Shown here: piece by piece, positions 21,738-35,000 of the stretch
Numbering within the stretch: position 1 is the first letter of the stretch
How the letters are laid out: the number at the start of each line of letters is the position of its first letter
Assembly (NCBI GenBank): GCA_027943245.1
Contig: JANDJZ010000277.1
Location: 1 to 64,000 of the forward strand
Reading direction: 5' to 3'
DNA: 64,000 bases
DNA from: Acanthamoeba sp. SK_2022b
Lineage: Eukaryota > Discosea > Longamoebia > Acanthamoebidae
Program-made: the position numbers and the translations under genes
The notes under the pieces: generated by a model
The model's database searches: none
Seen by the model: only the letters and a program-made list of their open reading frames with translations
What the model was told of the DNA's origin: nothing

Positions 21738-23373
21738 ATGGAAGAGGAGCGATTGCGCGAGCAGGTGGCCCGCCTGGAACAGGAGGTGGCGAGTCTTCGC
21801 CGCAAGCGCGATGCCGACCGCGCTGGCCGCACTCGAGCGGAACGCGTACTCCGCCCCCGTCCCTCTTGTGCCACTCGAGCTCACACCACACGACACCGGC
21901 CACGCCACCGCCACCACATAATCGGTTCAGGAGTTGAGGCGCGTGCTCACCGAGAGGGCCACCACTGCCGCGTCGTCAGCGTGCGAGAACGAGACCGGGA
22001 ACGAGCGGGCCAGCCTCTTGGCGACACTCTCCGCGCCCATCAAGCCGATCGGGGTCGTGCGGTCGCCCTTCCCCTCGCGCATGGGCACGCCCCGGCAGGG
22101 CATGCTGGCGCCCGCCACGCGGGGCTGGATCCAGCTCGAGGGCAAGCTCAACCCCGCCGAAGCGCTCGACGGGCTCCAGCAGTTCTCGCACGTGTGGATC
22201 GTCTTCGTGTTCCATCAAAACACCAACGCCTCCAAGCACGCTCTCCCCCGCTCCACTCACGAGTCCACGTGTCCAATCGCCAACGCACAACTCTTACGCA
22301 CGCACGCACGCACGCACACGCACACATGCCCGCGCGCGCTGCAGGGCGATGCTCGGGGACAAGGGGCTCAAGGCCAAGGTGCGGCCGCCGCGACTGGGCG
22401 GGGCGCGCGTGGGGCTCTTTTCCACGCGCACGCCTCACCGACCCAACCCCATTGGTACCCCTCTGCACACAGCAACCACAACAATTGCAACCAATGGCAA
22501 CCGAATGGACATTCACCTACTTGCGTTGCGATTGGTCTCGTCGTCGGCGTGTGCGTCAGGGCTGACCATCGCCAAGATCGACAAGCTGGAGCGGGGCATG
22601 CTCCACATTTCGGGCGTGGATCTGGTCGACGGCACGCCCGTGCTGGACATCAAGCCCTACCTCCCGCGCTACGACTCCCTGCCCCTCGCCACCGGTGAGC
22701 AGCCCCCCTCCTTCACCTCCCCGCTCCCTCCCCTTTCTCCCCCCCGGAGCCACTCACTCGCTCTACTCCGTGGGCTGCCCGCAGTGCCAGAGTGGATTGA
22801 CGACGAGGGCGCCACCGTGCGCGAGGACGCCGGCAAGGAGCTGCACACGGGCTCCATCCGGTCCGTGCACTGGGTCCGTGCCCCCCCCCCTCCCCTTCTC
22901 CCTCTTCTCCCTCTTCCTCTTGCCACTCTCCCGAAGGCCTCTCCACTCACGCAGTTGTGTGGACATCGGGGCAGTCGCGAGAGAGCGAGGAAGAGGCGGG
23001 GCGGCTGCTGGCCGACGGGGCCCTGCGGTTCTACGCCGCGGGGGAGGACGAGCACCTGCGACGGGCCATCGACCAAGTCCTGCGCCTCGACCCGCGCTCC
23101 GCCTTCCAGCGCTCGCTCTCGGCCGCGCGCCGGAGCGAAGCCACGGACAACGAGGCGGAGGCGTTCGCCTCGGCGGCAGGCGGGGCGGCGAGGCCACCGG
23201 CCGCCGCGTTCAAGGTGGCGTTCGACGGCGTGGAGGTCGAGTTCGCCTACCCGAGCCACGACGCCATCCAGGTCCTCGCCGTCCGTCCACGACCACCCTC
23301 CTCCCCCACCACGTCTGCAGAAGACATGGAAGCCGAGCAGCAAGGCGACCCACAAGACGCAGCAGAGCAATAA
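21738..23373 (+). CDS. TrmO/TsaA-type tRNA N6-methyltransferase
   Basis: Proposed exons 21738-21845, 21931-22235, 22345-22454, 22560-22694, 22785-22877 and 22955-23373 (389 residues). A short coiled-coil leader (EEERLREQVARLEQEVASL) is followed by the TsaA beta-barrel: [65 protein letters not shown] and DLVDGTPVLDIKPYLPRYD. In bacteria and animals this SAM-dependent enzyme methylates t6A37 in tRNA-Thr to m6t6A. The C-terminal part (RLLADGALRFYAAGE..LDPRSAFQR) matches the family tail. The second intron best fits a GC donor at 22236 (AA/GCACGC), which keeps the loop short as in human TRMO; a GT donor at 22269 would insert 11 residues. Confidence 0.9.
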
Positions 23374-23725
23374 GCAAAGCAAAGCAAAGCAAAGCAACCC
23401 GCGTCGAAGCCCAACCATATAAAGAAATCACATGTGTGTAACCACACCTTACGATCTCACAATCGGCGCCCCGTGAATACTCCATCGGTCACACTCTCCA
23501 GCCTCAATACTGGAGTGGGCTGCATCAACATCCACCTTCATGTCAATTCCCTAACGTAGAGAGCAGCAACCCTCTACAGCACTCCCTACACCAACTCCAA
23601 GGTTTGCTTCAAAGTACAAAGAATTGATTTGGTGACCTGACAGCAAGCAGTCAGTGCTTGGCGGCGGCGCAGCGTTGGTTCGCTTGGTTTGTTGTTGTTG
23701 TTGTTGGCGTTAGCAGCGTGGCTTG
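23374..23725. other. Convergent 3' spacer
   Basis: About 350 bases between the TrmO and RhoGAP stop codons, containing an (AAGCA)n tract at ~23372-23399. No gene is seen. Confidence 0.55.
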
Positions 23726-24369
23726 TCAGGAGAGGTTGACGATGAGCCCGTGCATAAAGTCCTGCTCGAACCGGGTGTTCTCCATGAGGTCCTGCGGGTT
23801 GTCCGACGGGCAGCGCAGGAAGGTGGGCGCGAAGATCATCGCCAGGTTGTTCACGTTCATCTTCGTCTTGACCTGATTCTCTGTGTCGTCGTCGTCGTCG
23901 TGTGCGTGTCGTATGATGTGCGGGCCGGTCAGCCATCATCATCATCATTGCCATCATCGAATGGGCACACGACGCCAGCGACGACCGGCGAGGGGAGGCG
24001 CACCGGGTTGCGCGAGGACTTGGATGAAGCGGATGACGTGGTGGATGACTTGCTGGTTGTTCTTGGGGCACTTGTCCACCACCTCGAGCACCCGTTTTGG
24101 GTCGTTTCTGCTCTTCAGCGCCTTGTCGCTGTCATCCCACGACCATCAGCAATAAATTAAAATAATAATAATAATAAAAAATAAACAATACAATCAACGA
24201 ATTAAAAAATAATTTGCGCGCGCTTCGTGGCTTGGTGTGGGGGAGCGTACTAGAGAGAATCAGGGATGAGCGGGTGGACAAGCTCGCGCATCCACAGCTT
24301 GAGGAGCGCCGCCGGCACGTTGGCGTCCTGCACCACACACCGATCGATGAGCTCGCGTGTCCGTGTGTG

Positions 24370-24425
<56 letters not shown>

Positions 24426-25889
24426 GCATGTGTGAGAGCAGAGCAACGAGGGAGGGACATGTACGCGGAAGTTGGAGATGTCAAAGTTGCCGCACTCGAT
24501 GTCGGCCTTGCTGGTGTAGATGCCCTCGGAGTCGCCCGGGATGCGGAAGAGGCCCTCGATGTTGCACCCGTTGAGGCGCATCACCGAGTCGCACAGAAAC
24601 TCGACGATGCGGGGCACCTGGGCCGACGGATTGAGCGAGCGCTCGTGGGCCATGATCTCCTCGAGGTCGGCGCCGAACGGCGAGAAGTGGAACGGCGCCG
24701 CGATGATCTTCTCGATCTCGCGCAACGACGGCACGCGACCTCGCGACGGCCCCTGCTTCTGGCACATCAGGTTCAGCTTCTTAAGGCAAAACCTGTTTTT
24801 TTTTTGAGTTTTTAATAATAAATAAATAAATAAATAAATATCATTAAATGTGTGTGGCATGTGAGTAATGCAAGTGGGACAGAGCAAGCAATGGGCGAGG
24901 GAGGGAGGTAGAATGGGGGGGGGGAGACCTGGCGTAGATGGCCTCCTTGCCCAGCGCATCGGAGCCCTTGGCGGGCCGGACGTGCTCCTCCAAATATCTG
25001 CGAAGGCGAATGGAGATGTGAGGGGTCAACGATAGGTCGCAGGAGGAGAAAGAGGGGGAGGGGGGCGCACTTGCGGAACCAGCCTTCGAGGTCTTGCGTG
25101 GGCGGGAATGTAAGGCAGCTCACCACCATCAGTTCCCAACCTCTGTACAGATACTCACTGCACGTCACCATATCACCTCGTCAGCGCGCGCGCACAGAAA
25201 TAGAGAGAGAGAGAGAGAGAGCGAGTACTCGTTTGGTGTGTAGCAGGTCTGCTTGCACAGCTGACAGAACAGCTGGTGTGAGGGGAGGAGAAAGAAGAAG
25301 AGTGAGTGCGCGAGTGTCGCGAAGACGCCGAGGCGGAACCGAACCTCGTCTCGGATTTGGCCCTCGGTGATGCCGTCGGCGGCGATCTGACGCGCGATGG
25401 CCAACGGCGACTCGTTGGTCTCCCGCTTGGTCACGCCCTGGTAGGCCAAGATCACTGCAAACCAGTTGGTTGTTGTTGTTGTTGTTGTTGGTTGTTGTTG
25501 TTGGTTGTTGTTGTTGTGGTTGAGTTTGTTCGTTGGCCCAGGTTGGTCTGATGAAGAGAGGGGGAGGGGGCGTGAGGAGGCGTACGTTTGAACAGATCGA
25601 GGGCCTTCTTCTGGAGCTCGGGCTTGTGGAAGTTGAGCAGCGACACCTCCAGCGGATGCTAATAATAAATAAAATAAAATAAATAAAATTAGAAAAATGC
25701 CACGACAATACGTGAGGGGGGAGCGCTCTGGCGAGTACGAGCGAGTGCGGCCTTACCTTTTGGAACATGAGCATCTCCTTGACGGGCGTCTTCTTGCGAG
25801 TGAACACGCCCTTCTTCTTCTGCGCGTTGAAGAACTTCCTGGCGTAGCCCTCCAGCTGGAATTTGTTGATGTCCACTGTTGTGGGGGTG

Positions 25890-25966
<77 letters not shown>

Positions 25967-27939
25967 TGTGATGTGTGTGCGGTACCGATGATGGACTTGG
26001 GCATGACCGGCTGCACGATGTCCGAGCCATCGCTGTCGAGGTCATCGGCCCGCGTGGAGATGATGTGGTTGCCGCTGTTGCTCAGCAGCGCGTGCGCGTC
26101 TCTTTCGCTCAGCGACGCGCTGCGGCTGCCGCCGCCGATCGAGTGCGTCTTCTTGTGCTTGCTCTCCTTGCCCTCCTTGCCAAAGATGGCCGTCTTGCGG
26201 AAGGCCAGCTTCTTCTTGCGCTCGCTCCCGCCCCGCTTCTCCTTGCCCTCCTTGCCGCCGCTCCCGCCGCTGCTCAGCGAGGGCGACGACGCGTGCGCGT
26301 CCAGGGGCAGAGCGAGCGTGGACGACGACGACGCCGGCGCGTGCGAGCCGCGCGGCGACACGATGGTGGCCAGCGACACGGCGGCGCCGGCGCCGCCCTG
26401 CGAATGGGACATCATCGACATGGGCGGGAGGGCCGGAGGCACGGAGGAGGAGGACGGTGACGATGACGTCGAGTCTCGCGAGTAGGGCGACCCGTAGCCG
26501 CCGCCCATCTGCTGCGGCAGGATGAAGGACGACGAGCGGACGCCGGGCGTGAAGGCGGGCGACCCCGCGGGGGTGATGGCCGAACCGCCGCGCAGCGGCG
26601 AACCGGCGGAGGAGGCCGGCGACGGCGGGAACATGGGTTGCATCGTCAAGCGGCGACCGGCCCCTGGAATGCGACGCCACCCCAGGCCACGTGGACGTGA
26701 ATGTGAGGCACGCAATAACAACGAGAGGGAGAGGAGAGGAGAGGAGAGGAGAGGAGAGGAGAGGAGAGGAGAGGAGAGGAGAGCGCACGAGGAGATGTGT
26801 TGATGTCGTCCTGGGTCTGAAGGACGGGCAGGGCGCCGGGGATGTTGCTGTTCTGCGCGAAGCTGCCGCCCTTGCCCAGCGTGACGGTGTGGCGGTTGGC
26901 CGACGAAACCGGTGAAGCGTTGTTGCGCACCATGATGCCTGATATCGGACCAATTATTATGCAGTTTTTAATATTTAATCAAATTCGATAATTTTTAATA
27001 TAGAATGAAAAAATTAAAATTATAATAAAGGTTGTGTGGCTGTCTTACTCTTTGGTCGGGGCGGCACGCTGACCTGCTGCTGTGAGGGTTCATCCACGGT
27101 GATCACCACTTGGCGGACGATAACAACAAAAGAGGGTGAGCTCGCGTGGGGGGGGCAGATCTCAGAGCCAAGGCGGAGAGGTACCCCGCGGGCGCGGAGG
27201 CACGACGGCCTGCGATTCTTCGGTCAGGGTCGGGGGAGGAGGCGTGGCCGCTGAAGAGAGCAGACAAAGAGCGTGAGCAGTGGTGGTGGTCCGTTGTGTG
27301 GTGAGCAGAGGACAGTAAAAGACGGGCGGGGGCACCTTGCTGGTTGCTCGAACCGGGCTTGTCCCACGAGCTCTGGCCGGTGGCGCAGTTCACGTAGTAG
27401 GTGCGCCCGCTCTTGTGGTCCACCACTTCGTTCCACTGGGCGCTGTTGCTGCTTGCCGTTCCTCCATTCTTGTCTTCGGGCACGATCACCAGCGGCGTAA
27501 CGCCTGAAAGGGAAATAAAAGAATTATAAAATAATAACATGAGTAAACGTAAGCAAGTCATAAAATATTTATTTTATTGTTGCTTCTTATTTTAAATAAA
27601 AATAATCAATTACGGTACCTGGTGGGGCTTCCCAGACGGTCTGTTGGGTTGTGGGGTTGTAGAAATAGGGTCGGCCGCGGCTGGCATCGAAGAGCTCCCA
27701 CCACTCATTCTTGGGTGTCGCGTGGCTGTATCAGGAACACACACATGCACACTCGCTGAGCGCTGCAGTGGCCGACACACTCACTCACAAAAATAGCACA
27801 CGTGCAACGCGCCGAGGAGGAAAGGCAGTACTGTTGAAGCTCGGGCGGCGTGGTCCAGGTCGTCTGTCCCGTGTGAGGGTTGTAGTAGTAGGCCTGTCCC
27901 GACTTCTCGTCCCTGAGTTCTTGCCAGCCCACTCCTTGG
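23726..27939 (-). CDS. WW-WW-WW-MyTH4-RhoGAP protein (ARHGAP39/Vilse-like); 5' end unresolved
   Basis: About 17 exons, ~860 residues. The first three supported exons (27939-27832, 27725-27619 and one starting at 27503) each encode a WW domain: WQELRDEKSGQAYYYNPHTG, WWELFDASRGRPYFYNPTTQ and WNEVVDHKSGRTYYVNCATG. A long Ser/Pro/Gly-rich exon (26662-25986) precedes the MyTH4 domain (~25877-24920: FFNAQKKKGVFTRKKTPVKE, LAYQGVTKRETNES, GWELMVVSCLTFPPT). The RhoGAP domain (~24795-23726) has NIEGLFRIPGDSEGI with the arginine finger, DANVPAALLKLWMRELVHPLI and KMNVNNLAMIFAPTFL. It should switch off Rho/Rac near actin, guided by proline-rich partners. The first exon enters in mid-codon, so an upstream start exon before 27939 is missing. 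Confidence 0.88.
24373..24424. repeat. (TG)n microsatellite, intronic
   Basis: Dinucleotide tract in an intron of the RhoGAP gene between the two halves of the RhoGAP domain; (CA)n in the sense direction. Confidence 0.95.
25892..25979. repeat. (TG)n microsatellite, intronic
   Basis: Nearly perfect TG tract of ~88 nt in the intron before the MyTH4 exon of the RhoGAP gene. Confidence 0.95.
26729..26783. repeat. (GAGAG)n pentanucleotide repeat, intronic
   Basis: About eleven tandem copies of a GAGAG/GGAGA pentamer in an intron of the RhoGAP gene; in the sense direction a pyrimidine-rich CTCTC tract before the acceptor. Confidence 0.9.
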
Positions 27940-28821
27940 CTACACGGCCAAGAGAAAAGGAGATAAAATTAACAATAATGCACAAGATAAAAATAAAAAT
28001 ATTAAGCCCGAAAAAGAAAATGCAATGCTCTCGTCCTGTTTTAGGTCTCTGGTGGTGAAAAAGAAATCTGACCCACCAAAACTACGCCGAGGCCTCTCTC
28101 CGGTACAAAAGGTTCAGCCCATGGGCCAGGGGGGGGGGGCGAGAAGCCAGAGAACGAAGGTTTAAAAAAAGAGACAAAAGAACGAAGACGCCACTCAATC
28201 GGAAGGTGTGGCCGAAACGGCGAAAAGGGGAAGACTTCCATACCTTGCCGGACCGCTCATAATTTTGGCTCCTCGTTCCGACAATGTGTTCACGCCAATC
28301 AAAGAATCTTTTCTTCCTTCCCCCGTGGCCGACCACGAAACTGAGGAGGCGCAACCGCGTGGTGGTTGGCGGCGTTGGATACCAATGGCCTTATGGCCAG
28401 GAGCTCCGCTCCCCACGCTTCGCCCATGGGGAGAATTCAAGTTATTCAAATGTTATTTTGCCAACCGACACTGCTCCACCTCCCCCAGCGAACCAGGTCT
28501 CCCTCTCCAGATGGCACACAGCGATGTGGCCGCCAGACGTTGTCGTATTGTGGCCTGTTCTTTGTCCTCGCCCCGTGGCTATCACCAAGGGCATGCATGG
28601 TCTAACGGGAGCACATAATAAAAATGCACAAGAAGCGAAAAGGCGACCACGCTTTCGCTTTTGCCCTTATTTTTTTGTTGTTTTTTGTTTTATTATAAAA
28701 GAAAACGCAACAGAGGTAGATGATCGCCAACGTCATAAGCACGGCGGTTGACATCTAAGGCTGCACTTCCTGCATCGATTATAATCGTGATAGATCGTCG
28801 TATCAAGGCGAGAATCGTAAA
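27940..28821. promoter_or_regulatory. Divergent intergenic region between RhoGAP (-) and SAC9-like (+) genes
   Basis: About 880 bases. The missing first exon of the RhoGAP gene must lie here. Candidate ATGs on the minus strand (for example at 28241) do not splice in phase with recognisable protein sequence. The rest is presumed promoter for both genes. Confidence 0.45.
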
Positions 28822-31047
28822 ATGCAAGGATTGCAAAATTTTCAATTTGGGAAGAAGGCATCGTTGATGAAGTCATCTCCCGCTACACTCTACAGCACCT
28901 CCACGAGCACAAGCACACAACCGCAGCCAAATTTAACAAATGGAGAAGCGAAGGCGGCACTGCACAATTCCTCCTCGAACATCTATGGCACATCTGGCAA
29001 GCCTCCCAGCAGCACAGCGGGAAGGAAGGGAGCGGACGACGACTTCTCCTCTTCATCTGGTGAATGGAACACAACCGCTGGGCGTCAGCGCACGGGCCTG
29101 GGCCATCTCATCGTCGAATCGGCCCAGAGCGAGTGGGTACTGACATCATTTACAGGCAGCGTGTGGTGTGATTTCTATGGATTATTTTTTGTTTAATTTA
29201 ATAATTTAATTCTCGCGAGCAGTTCATCGTCTCTACACTCTCCATGCGAAAGGACACTACGATCTTGACCATTCATCCGGAAACAGGTGCGCCAAGACGC
29301 TCGCGCACACATGCACACGCGCGCTTTCCTCACCTGCTCCCTCCGTATCAGGCGCGCTGCAGTTTGCGGGAGTGAAAGGCAAGGACATCTTCCTCAACGA
29401 GAGCGAGGCACTGGCCTACTTGAAGGCCAACTACCAGCTCAAGAGCGCTACGTACGTGCACACTCGCCCCGATCAACGCGAAAGACTCCTTTCTCTCCAG
29501 ATCCTGTTGTCCCAGGCCATCTGTTATCATCGCGCGCACACGATGCTCTATTTTTGTTTCCATCGTTATTTGCAATTTAATATTATTTACAATTTAATAT
29601 TTAAAAAATAGCTTGGGTCTGACTGATCAACGCCATCGTCTTGGGTGGTGGCCGCGCTGTACACCTGCAGGCGAGCTGAAGCGCTTCTGGGGTACGTGTG
29701 TCTGCAGTCTGTCGGCGCAGCCTGGCTGGTCGTGGCCACCAAGGTGCGGCGGGACATGAAGCTCCCCGGAGGCCACAGCGTATTCACGATCATGGAGGCC
29801 AAGTGGGTGAGGATGGACCTCAACTACCTGGGCTCGCCCAACAAGTGCGATCGCCCGACGTCTGGTTTGGCTCTGGTCGGAGCCACTCGACTGACCTTTC
29901 CATTCAATGGCTTTGGCCTCGATTCGCGCGTGGCAGAGTCGAAGCCAAGAACATGGAGATCATGCAGGACTTCCCGCTCGAGGGCCTGCACTTCTACTGC
30001 GACACCTTCGACATCACCAGACCCTACCCCTCGCCCTACGCCGTCGATCAGTGCGTCCACTTGCGCGTGCTTCTTTTGTAGTTTCATTCATTTATTATTT
30101 CTTTTTCATTTCTCTTGGTCTCGTCGTCGGTCTGGACTGATCCACCGCGTGAACGTCGTGCGTGCCCAGGTATTGTGAAGAGTATGTCTGGAATGAGTGG
30201 CTGGCTTCTCCCTTTCAGCGGTAATGGCCTCTCCACTTGCTCTGAGAGCTCTCCCCTTCTTCTGCCAGTCCTGAAGGTTCGTGTGTCCGTGCAGGGAGGG
30301 ACTCCGCATGTGGTGCGTGGTCATGCTCCAGGGCGTGGCCTTGACCAAGACCATCCCAGTCGCGCCTCACAAACCGATGCGTACATTCTTCCTCATTCAT
30401 TATTATTATTTCGTGTTTGTTCTTATTTGTTCTTATATTTATATTAATTTTTTGCCTGTCGTCTTTCTCATGTGTTCTCCAAACGGTCCAGTCCACCTCG
30501 GAGTGCTAACGCGGAAGAGCTGCATCAACGCCGGCACTCGATACTACGCTCGTGGCCTCAACAAAGCGGGAGGGCCCGGCAACGAATCCGAATGCGAACT
30601 GCTGATGTGGACCACCTCGCCGCACTCTGACCTGGTCCGGCGCCAAGCTCCCACTCTTGTTGGCCCTTGCGCCTGTTCTCGTGATCGTCGTCGTGGTTGT
30701 CGTCGTCGAAACTTAGTCCCCTTTCCCCTCACTAGATCAATTGGCGGGCGTTCCTGTGGCGACGAGGCACGGTGCCCATCTGGTGGCGATCCGAGATGAA
30801 ATCCGTACGCAGCTCCCCAGTCGTTCCGTTGCTGCTGCTGTTGCCACTCGCGATTGCGATCATCTGTTTGTGCGTAGTGGGCTCACACGCGCTTCCCCCT
30901 CGGTAAGGTGGGCGAATCGCGCGTGGTGATCGAAGCCGAGCATCCCTTCAAGGGCTCCGACAAATACTACGGCCGACTCCTGGAGAGGTGGGTTTACCCC
31001 CAATTGGGTTCTCGCGTCGCTGGCCTGCTCACGACGTGTGTTGTGTG

Positions 31048-31096
<49 letters not shown>

Positions 31097-31965
31097 TGGT
31101 GTGCCTCTGCAGATATGGTCCGCACTCGTTCACCATCTGCAACATGCTACGAATCGGCGCCATGCACGAAGAGTCCACTCTTACAGAGGTGAGCGAGCCT
31201 CCTCCCCTGTAATTTCTGCACATGCCCTTGTGGGTCGTCTTTCGCACTCAACACCACGCAACCCTGTTCTCTCCCCCCAGTTTTTTGAGCGATCCCTGGA
31301 TGAAGTGAAAAAATTCATGCCCCTGGATGTCAAGGTATATCCACCCCTTTACTTTTCAGGGTGTTTTGATTATTTCTTTTTATCTATTTTTTCCATGTAT
31401 TTCCTATTTATAGGAAAAAATAGCACAATAAAAACACTGAAAATAATCTTTAAATTCGTGGTTGAAGCGCAACACTTAACCATGGAGTCATACAACAACA
31501 GATGATCAAATTCGACTGGCACCACAACTTGAAGCAGATGGGTTCTCAAAAGGCCATCGAAACCCTGTGGGCGCTGCTGCGCTCCTCGGTGCAGAACGTG
31601 GGCCTGAGCTGCGGACAGATCAGGTAAACCGCGCGGCGTGCCCCCCCTCTCTGTCCTCGTCGCACGTAACCGCGCGGCACGCCGTGCTCTCGCACGCGAA
31701 TTCCAAACATTCCTTGTGCCCTTCCTCGCAGTCTGGTGGACGCGCGGGAGGGCGAGGGCGCGGACGACGATGGAGGCTCCGAGGAGGGAGAGCTGCACGG
31801 GTCGCGGGAGTTTGTCTCCGCGGCCTCCGATAGCGACGAGAGCCGGGGACGCATGTACTTCCGTTGGATGAAACGGCAGAAGGGGTTCATTCGCTTCAAC
31901 TGCGCCGACAGCCTCGACCGCACCAATGTCGCCACATTTTGTACGTGCCTCGAACTCAGAGTGGC

Positions 31966-32037
<72 letters not shown>

Positions 32038-35000
32038 GCTAACTGATGTGATGTTGTTGCACAGTCCATTCGTGGCAGGTGGTGGCCGAGATGTGTCGTC
32101 AGCTCGGCGTCTTTGATGACAAGGGCGGTCCCACGGAGGAGTGGGGCCACTACGACCTCGAACTGCCGCAGCTGGTGGCCCGGCTGCCCGCCGCCTTGCT
32201 CGGCTCGCTGACCGAATTCTTTGGTACACTCCACCGCGCGGAAGCTCCTTTACCCCCCCCCCCAAAGGGGACCAGTGTCTGATGGGCGCGCGGCCACACG
32301 TTGCGTGCAGTGTACATGGGCGACGTCATCTCAGTGCTCTACACCAACTCGCCGGCGATGCACAGCTCGCTGATGCGCGAATACTCGCCCAACGTCGCCG
32401 CCCCGCGATCGAATGCCATTATCGTATGTCACTCGCCGGCTGAGCCCTCGCGCATGTCGACCTCACGATCCCACCACATCCACCACACTACCACAGGCAA
32501 TACAGCGACGATACCAAAACGTGGTAAAGGACTCCACTCGTCAGTTGCAGTACAACATGATCCTGGGCCGTAAACTGTGCGTTCACAGCTCTCCCTCCTC
32601 GTTCTCTTATATGAGCAGTCCCTCACTTACCGCTCCCTGTTGCCCGCCCTCCCTTTCTCCCTTCCCAGTGCTGCCTCGTTTCCTTCGCTCGTGCCGAGCC
32701 AGTCTCGGTTCGAATGCGTGAGCAGCTACCCGGCGTTTTCGTTGAAGACCGTGCCATGCCTGTTCTCCGACCTAGAGCCAGAAAAGTGGCTTCTGGTACG
32801 GTTATTTATATTACCATTAATTTATAATATATTTTATTCAATTATTTTATTCAATTATTTGTTTTTGTGGAGTCTACTCGTTTTGCTGACGTGTCAACGT
32901 CGTTCATGCGTACACAGTCAGACAAGCTGACGAACGAGGCCTTCTCGTGGATCGCCCCCAGCGGGTGTGACGTTCTCGAGGTGTGTTGCCTCCTCTCTTC
33001 TTATGCGATTACTTCGCTTGCTCACACTCAATGGCGGTTCGCAGCTGTACATAGTGCTTCGGCGCAGCTGCGATCTCAAGGAGTTCGCGTTGACCGTGAC
33101 TGGCGGTGCCGGCGATGCGGCGTTCCCCGTCTACGTCGACCTATTTATTGGACCCTACCTCAACCGCCTGAGGTGTGACCCTTTGCTCCCCCTCCCCCCG
33201 AAGTCATCTGCTTGGCCGCTGCCCTGGCTGGCCACTCTTTCGTCCTAACCCCGCCGTCGCCTGCCCCCACCGCAGCATCGTGATGCAGGACCTCCTGATC
33301 CCTCGAGTGACTGCCGGCACCAAGCTCTACTACGAGGTGCCCGCGCACACGTGGACCGCCTACGAAGGGCCGTCCATCTACGATTTTGGAGGTATTTTAT
33401 TTCCACTTTCTTTCTTAATATTGATTTCAATCTTAATATTATTTTGTTTTGGCTTGATGTGCAGATGCGGGCGGCAAGCGACCCAAGACGAGGATCGTGC
33501 AGTTCCGCTTTCGTGGCCTCTCGTCGAACCACTACATGACCATCGGCAAGATCGAGCTGTACGGACAGGTTCCTCAGCCCCTGGCATCGCCCGAACTCGC
33601 CTACGTGCGCCCACCCTCTCTCCCTCTCTCCCTCTCTCCCCCTCGCTTCAGCGAGAGCCAACGAGAACGCGGGGCTGGCCTATGCATTCCTCACGTGCCA
33701 AACTGGTCATCGCGTTGCGTGTCTCTTTCTGTTCTTCGACTGATCGATCAATCATTGGCTCGAGCAGGAGAGCGTTGTCCAGCGGGAGACGCACAGCAAG
33801 GTCAAAGACATACTGGAGGCGCTCGGCGTCGGCGACGAGGAGAGGCGGCGGGGCGACGGGGAGTGGAGCAGCGAATCGGACGAGGACGAGGACGCGGAGC
33901 GCGGCGACGTCGGCCAATCGGCGACACGGGCGCGCGTGGGCAGCCTCGACTTCGCCATGGAGTCGACGCAGGACAAGAGCAGCTCAGACATGGTGCCATG
34001 TCTGCACGCACGCGGGAGGGGGGGCAACGTTCCAGCCCGCTGACTGCGTTCCTGTCATTCCAATTGGCGTCGCGCAGGTCGTGGACATGTTTGGGGTCAC
34101 GCCGGCGTTCCAAGGCGAGGAGGAGGACCTGCCGCGGTCTCGCTCGTCCTCCCTCGCGCTCTCCTCCATGAGCGAGATATCGCCCAGGTACCCCCCCCCC
34201 TCTCATATTCCGTTCATTCCGATTTGCTGTGATGGTGCTCGGCCTCAACTCCTCTCTCTCTCACTCTCTCTCAATGCAATGCAGGAATCCCTTCAAGAAC
34301 CCGAGGGAGTTCACCATCCTCGGCGACCGAGCCATCGTGCGAGAGATCGAAGAGAACGGAGTGGAAGGTGCGCGGCCCGCATGCACAACTTGATTCGTTT
34401 TCATCTATTTCATTTCAATTTTTCATTTCAATTTTTCATTTTCTTCTTTCAAATGGCTTATTTTTGATTCATCGCCCTTCAGAGGTCTACGCGGAAACGG
34501 TACGCAGCCTGCTGGTCACCAAAGGCGAAAAGGCGCTCGACTTCACCGACACGCTCGAGCTCGAGTACTTGCGGTACCATCACTCACTGCCGCCGCGTTT
34601 GTGCTGCGCCCCATCAATCCGCGTTGCTGGCTGTATTGCGTGTTGCATTGCGTATGTGTGTGTGATCATTTACCAATCGCCGGTTCTCTGGGACACATCA
34701 CACAGTCTGTCCCTCGGATTGACCGCAGCGCAGAGGGACCAGATCCTGCTCAAGCTGCACCAGAGCATCTTCTCCTACAACCCCTGCCGATTCGTGTTCC
34801 TTCACGACGAGAAGGCCGAAGATATCCTTCCACCCTTCCCCCTCCCTCCCCTCCTCCTTTTTGCGGCGGCGGTGGTGGTGGTGGCCGTGCGTCGATTCCT
34901 TGACTCGTGTGCACCTTCCATGCGCCGGGCAGCGAAGCACAAGTCGGCGAGCGTGTGCCACGCCTGCAAGTCGTCGTTGGGCTTCTTCTCGATCGGAGCG

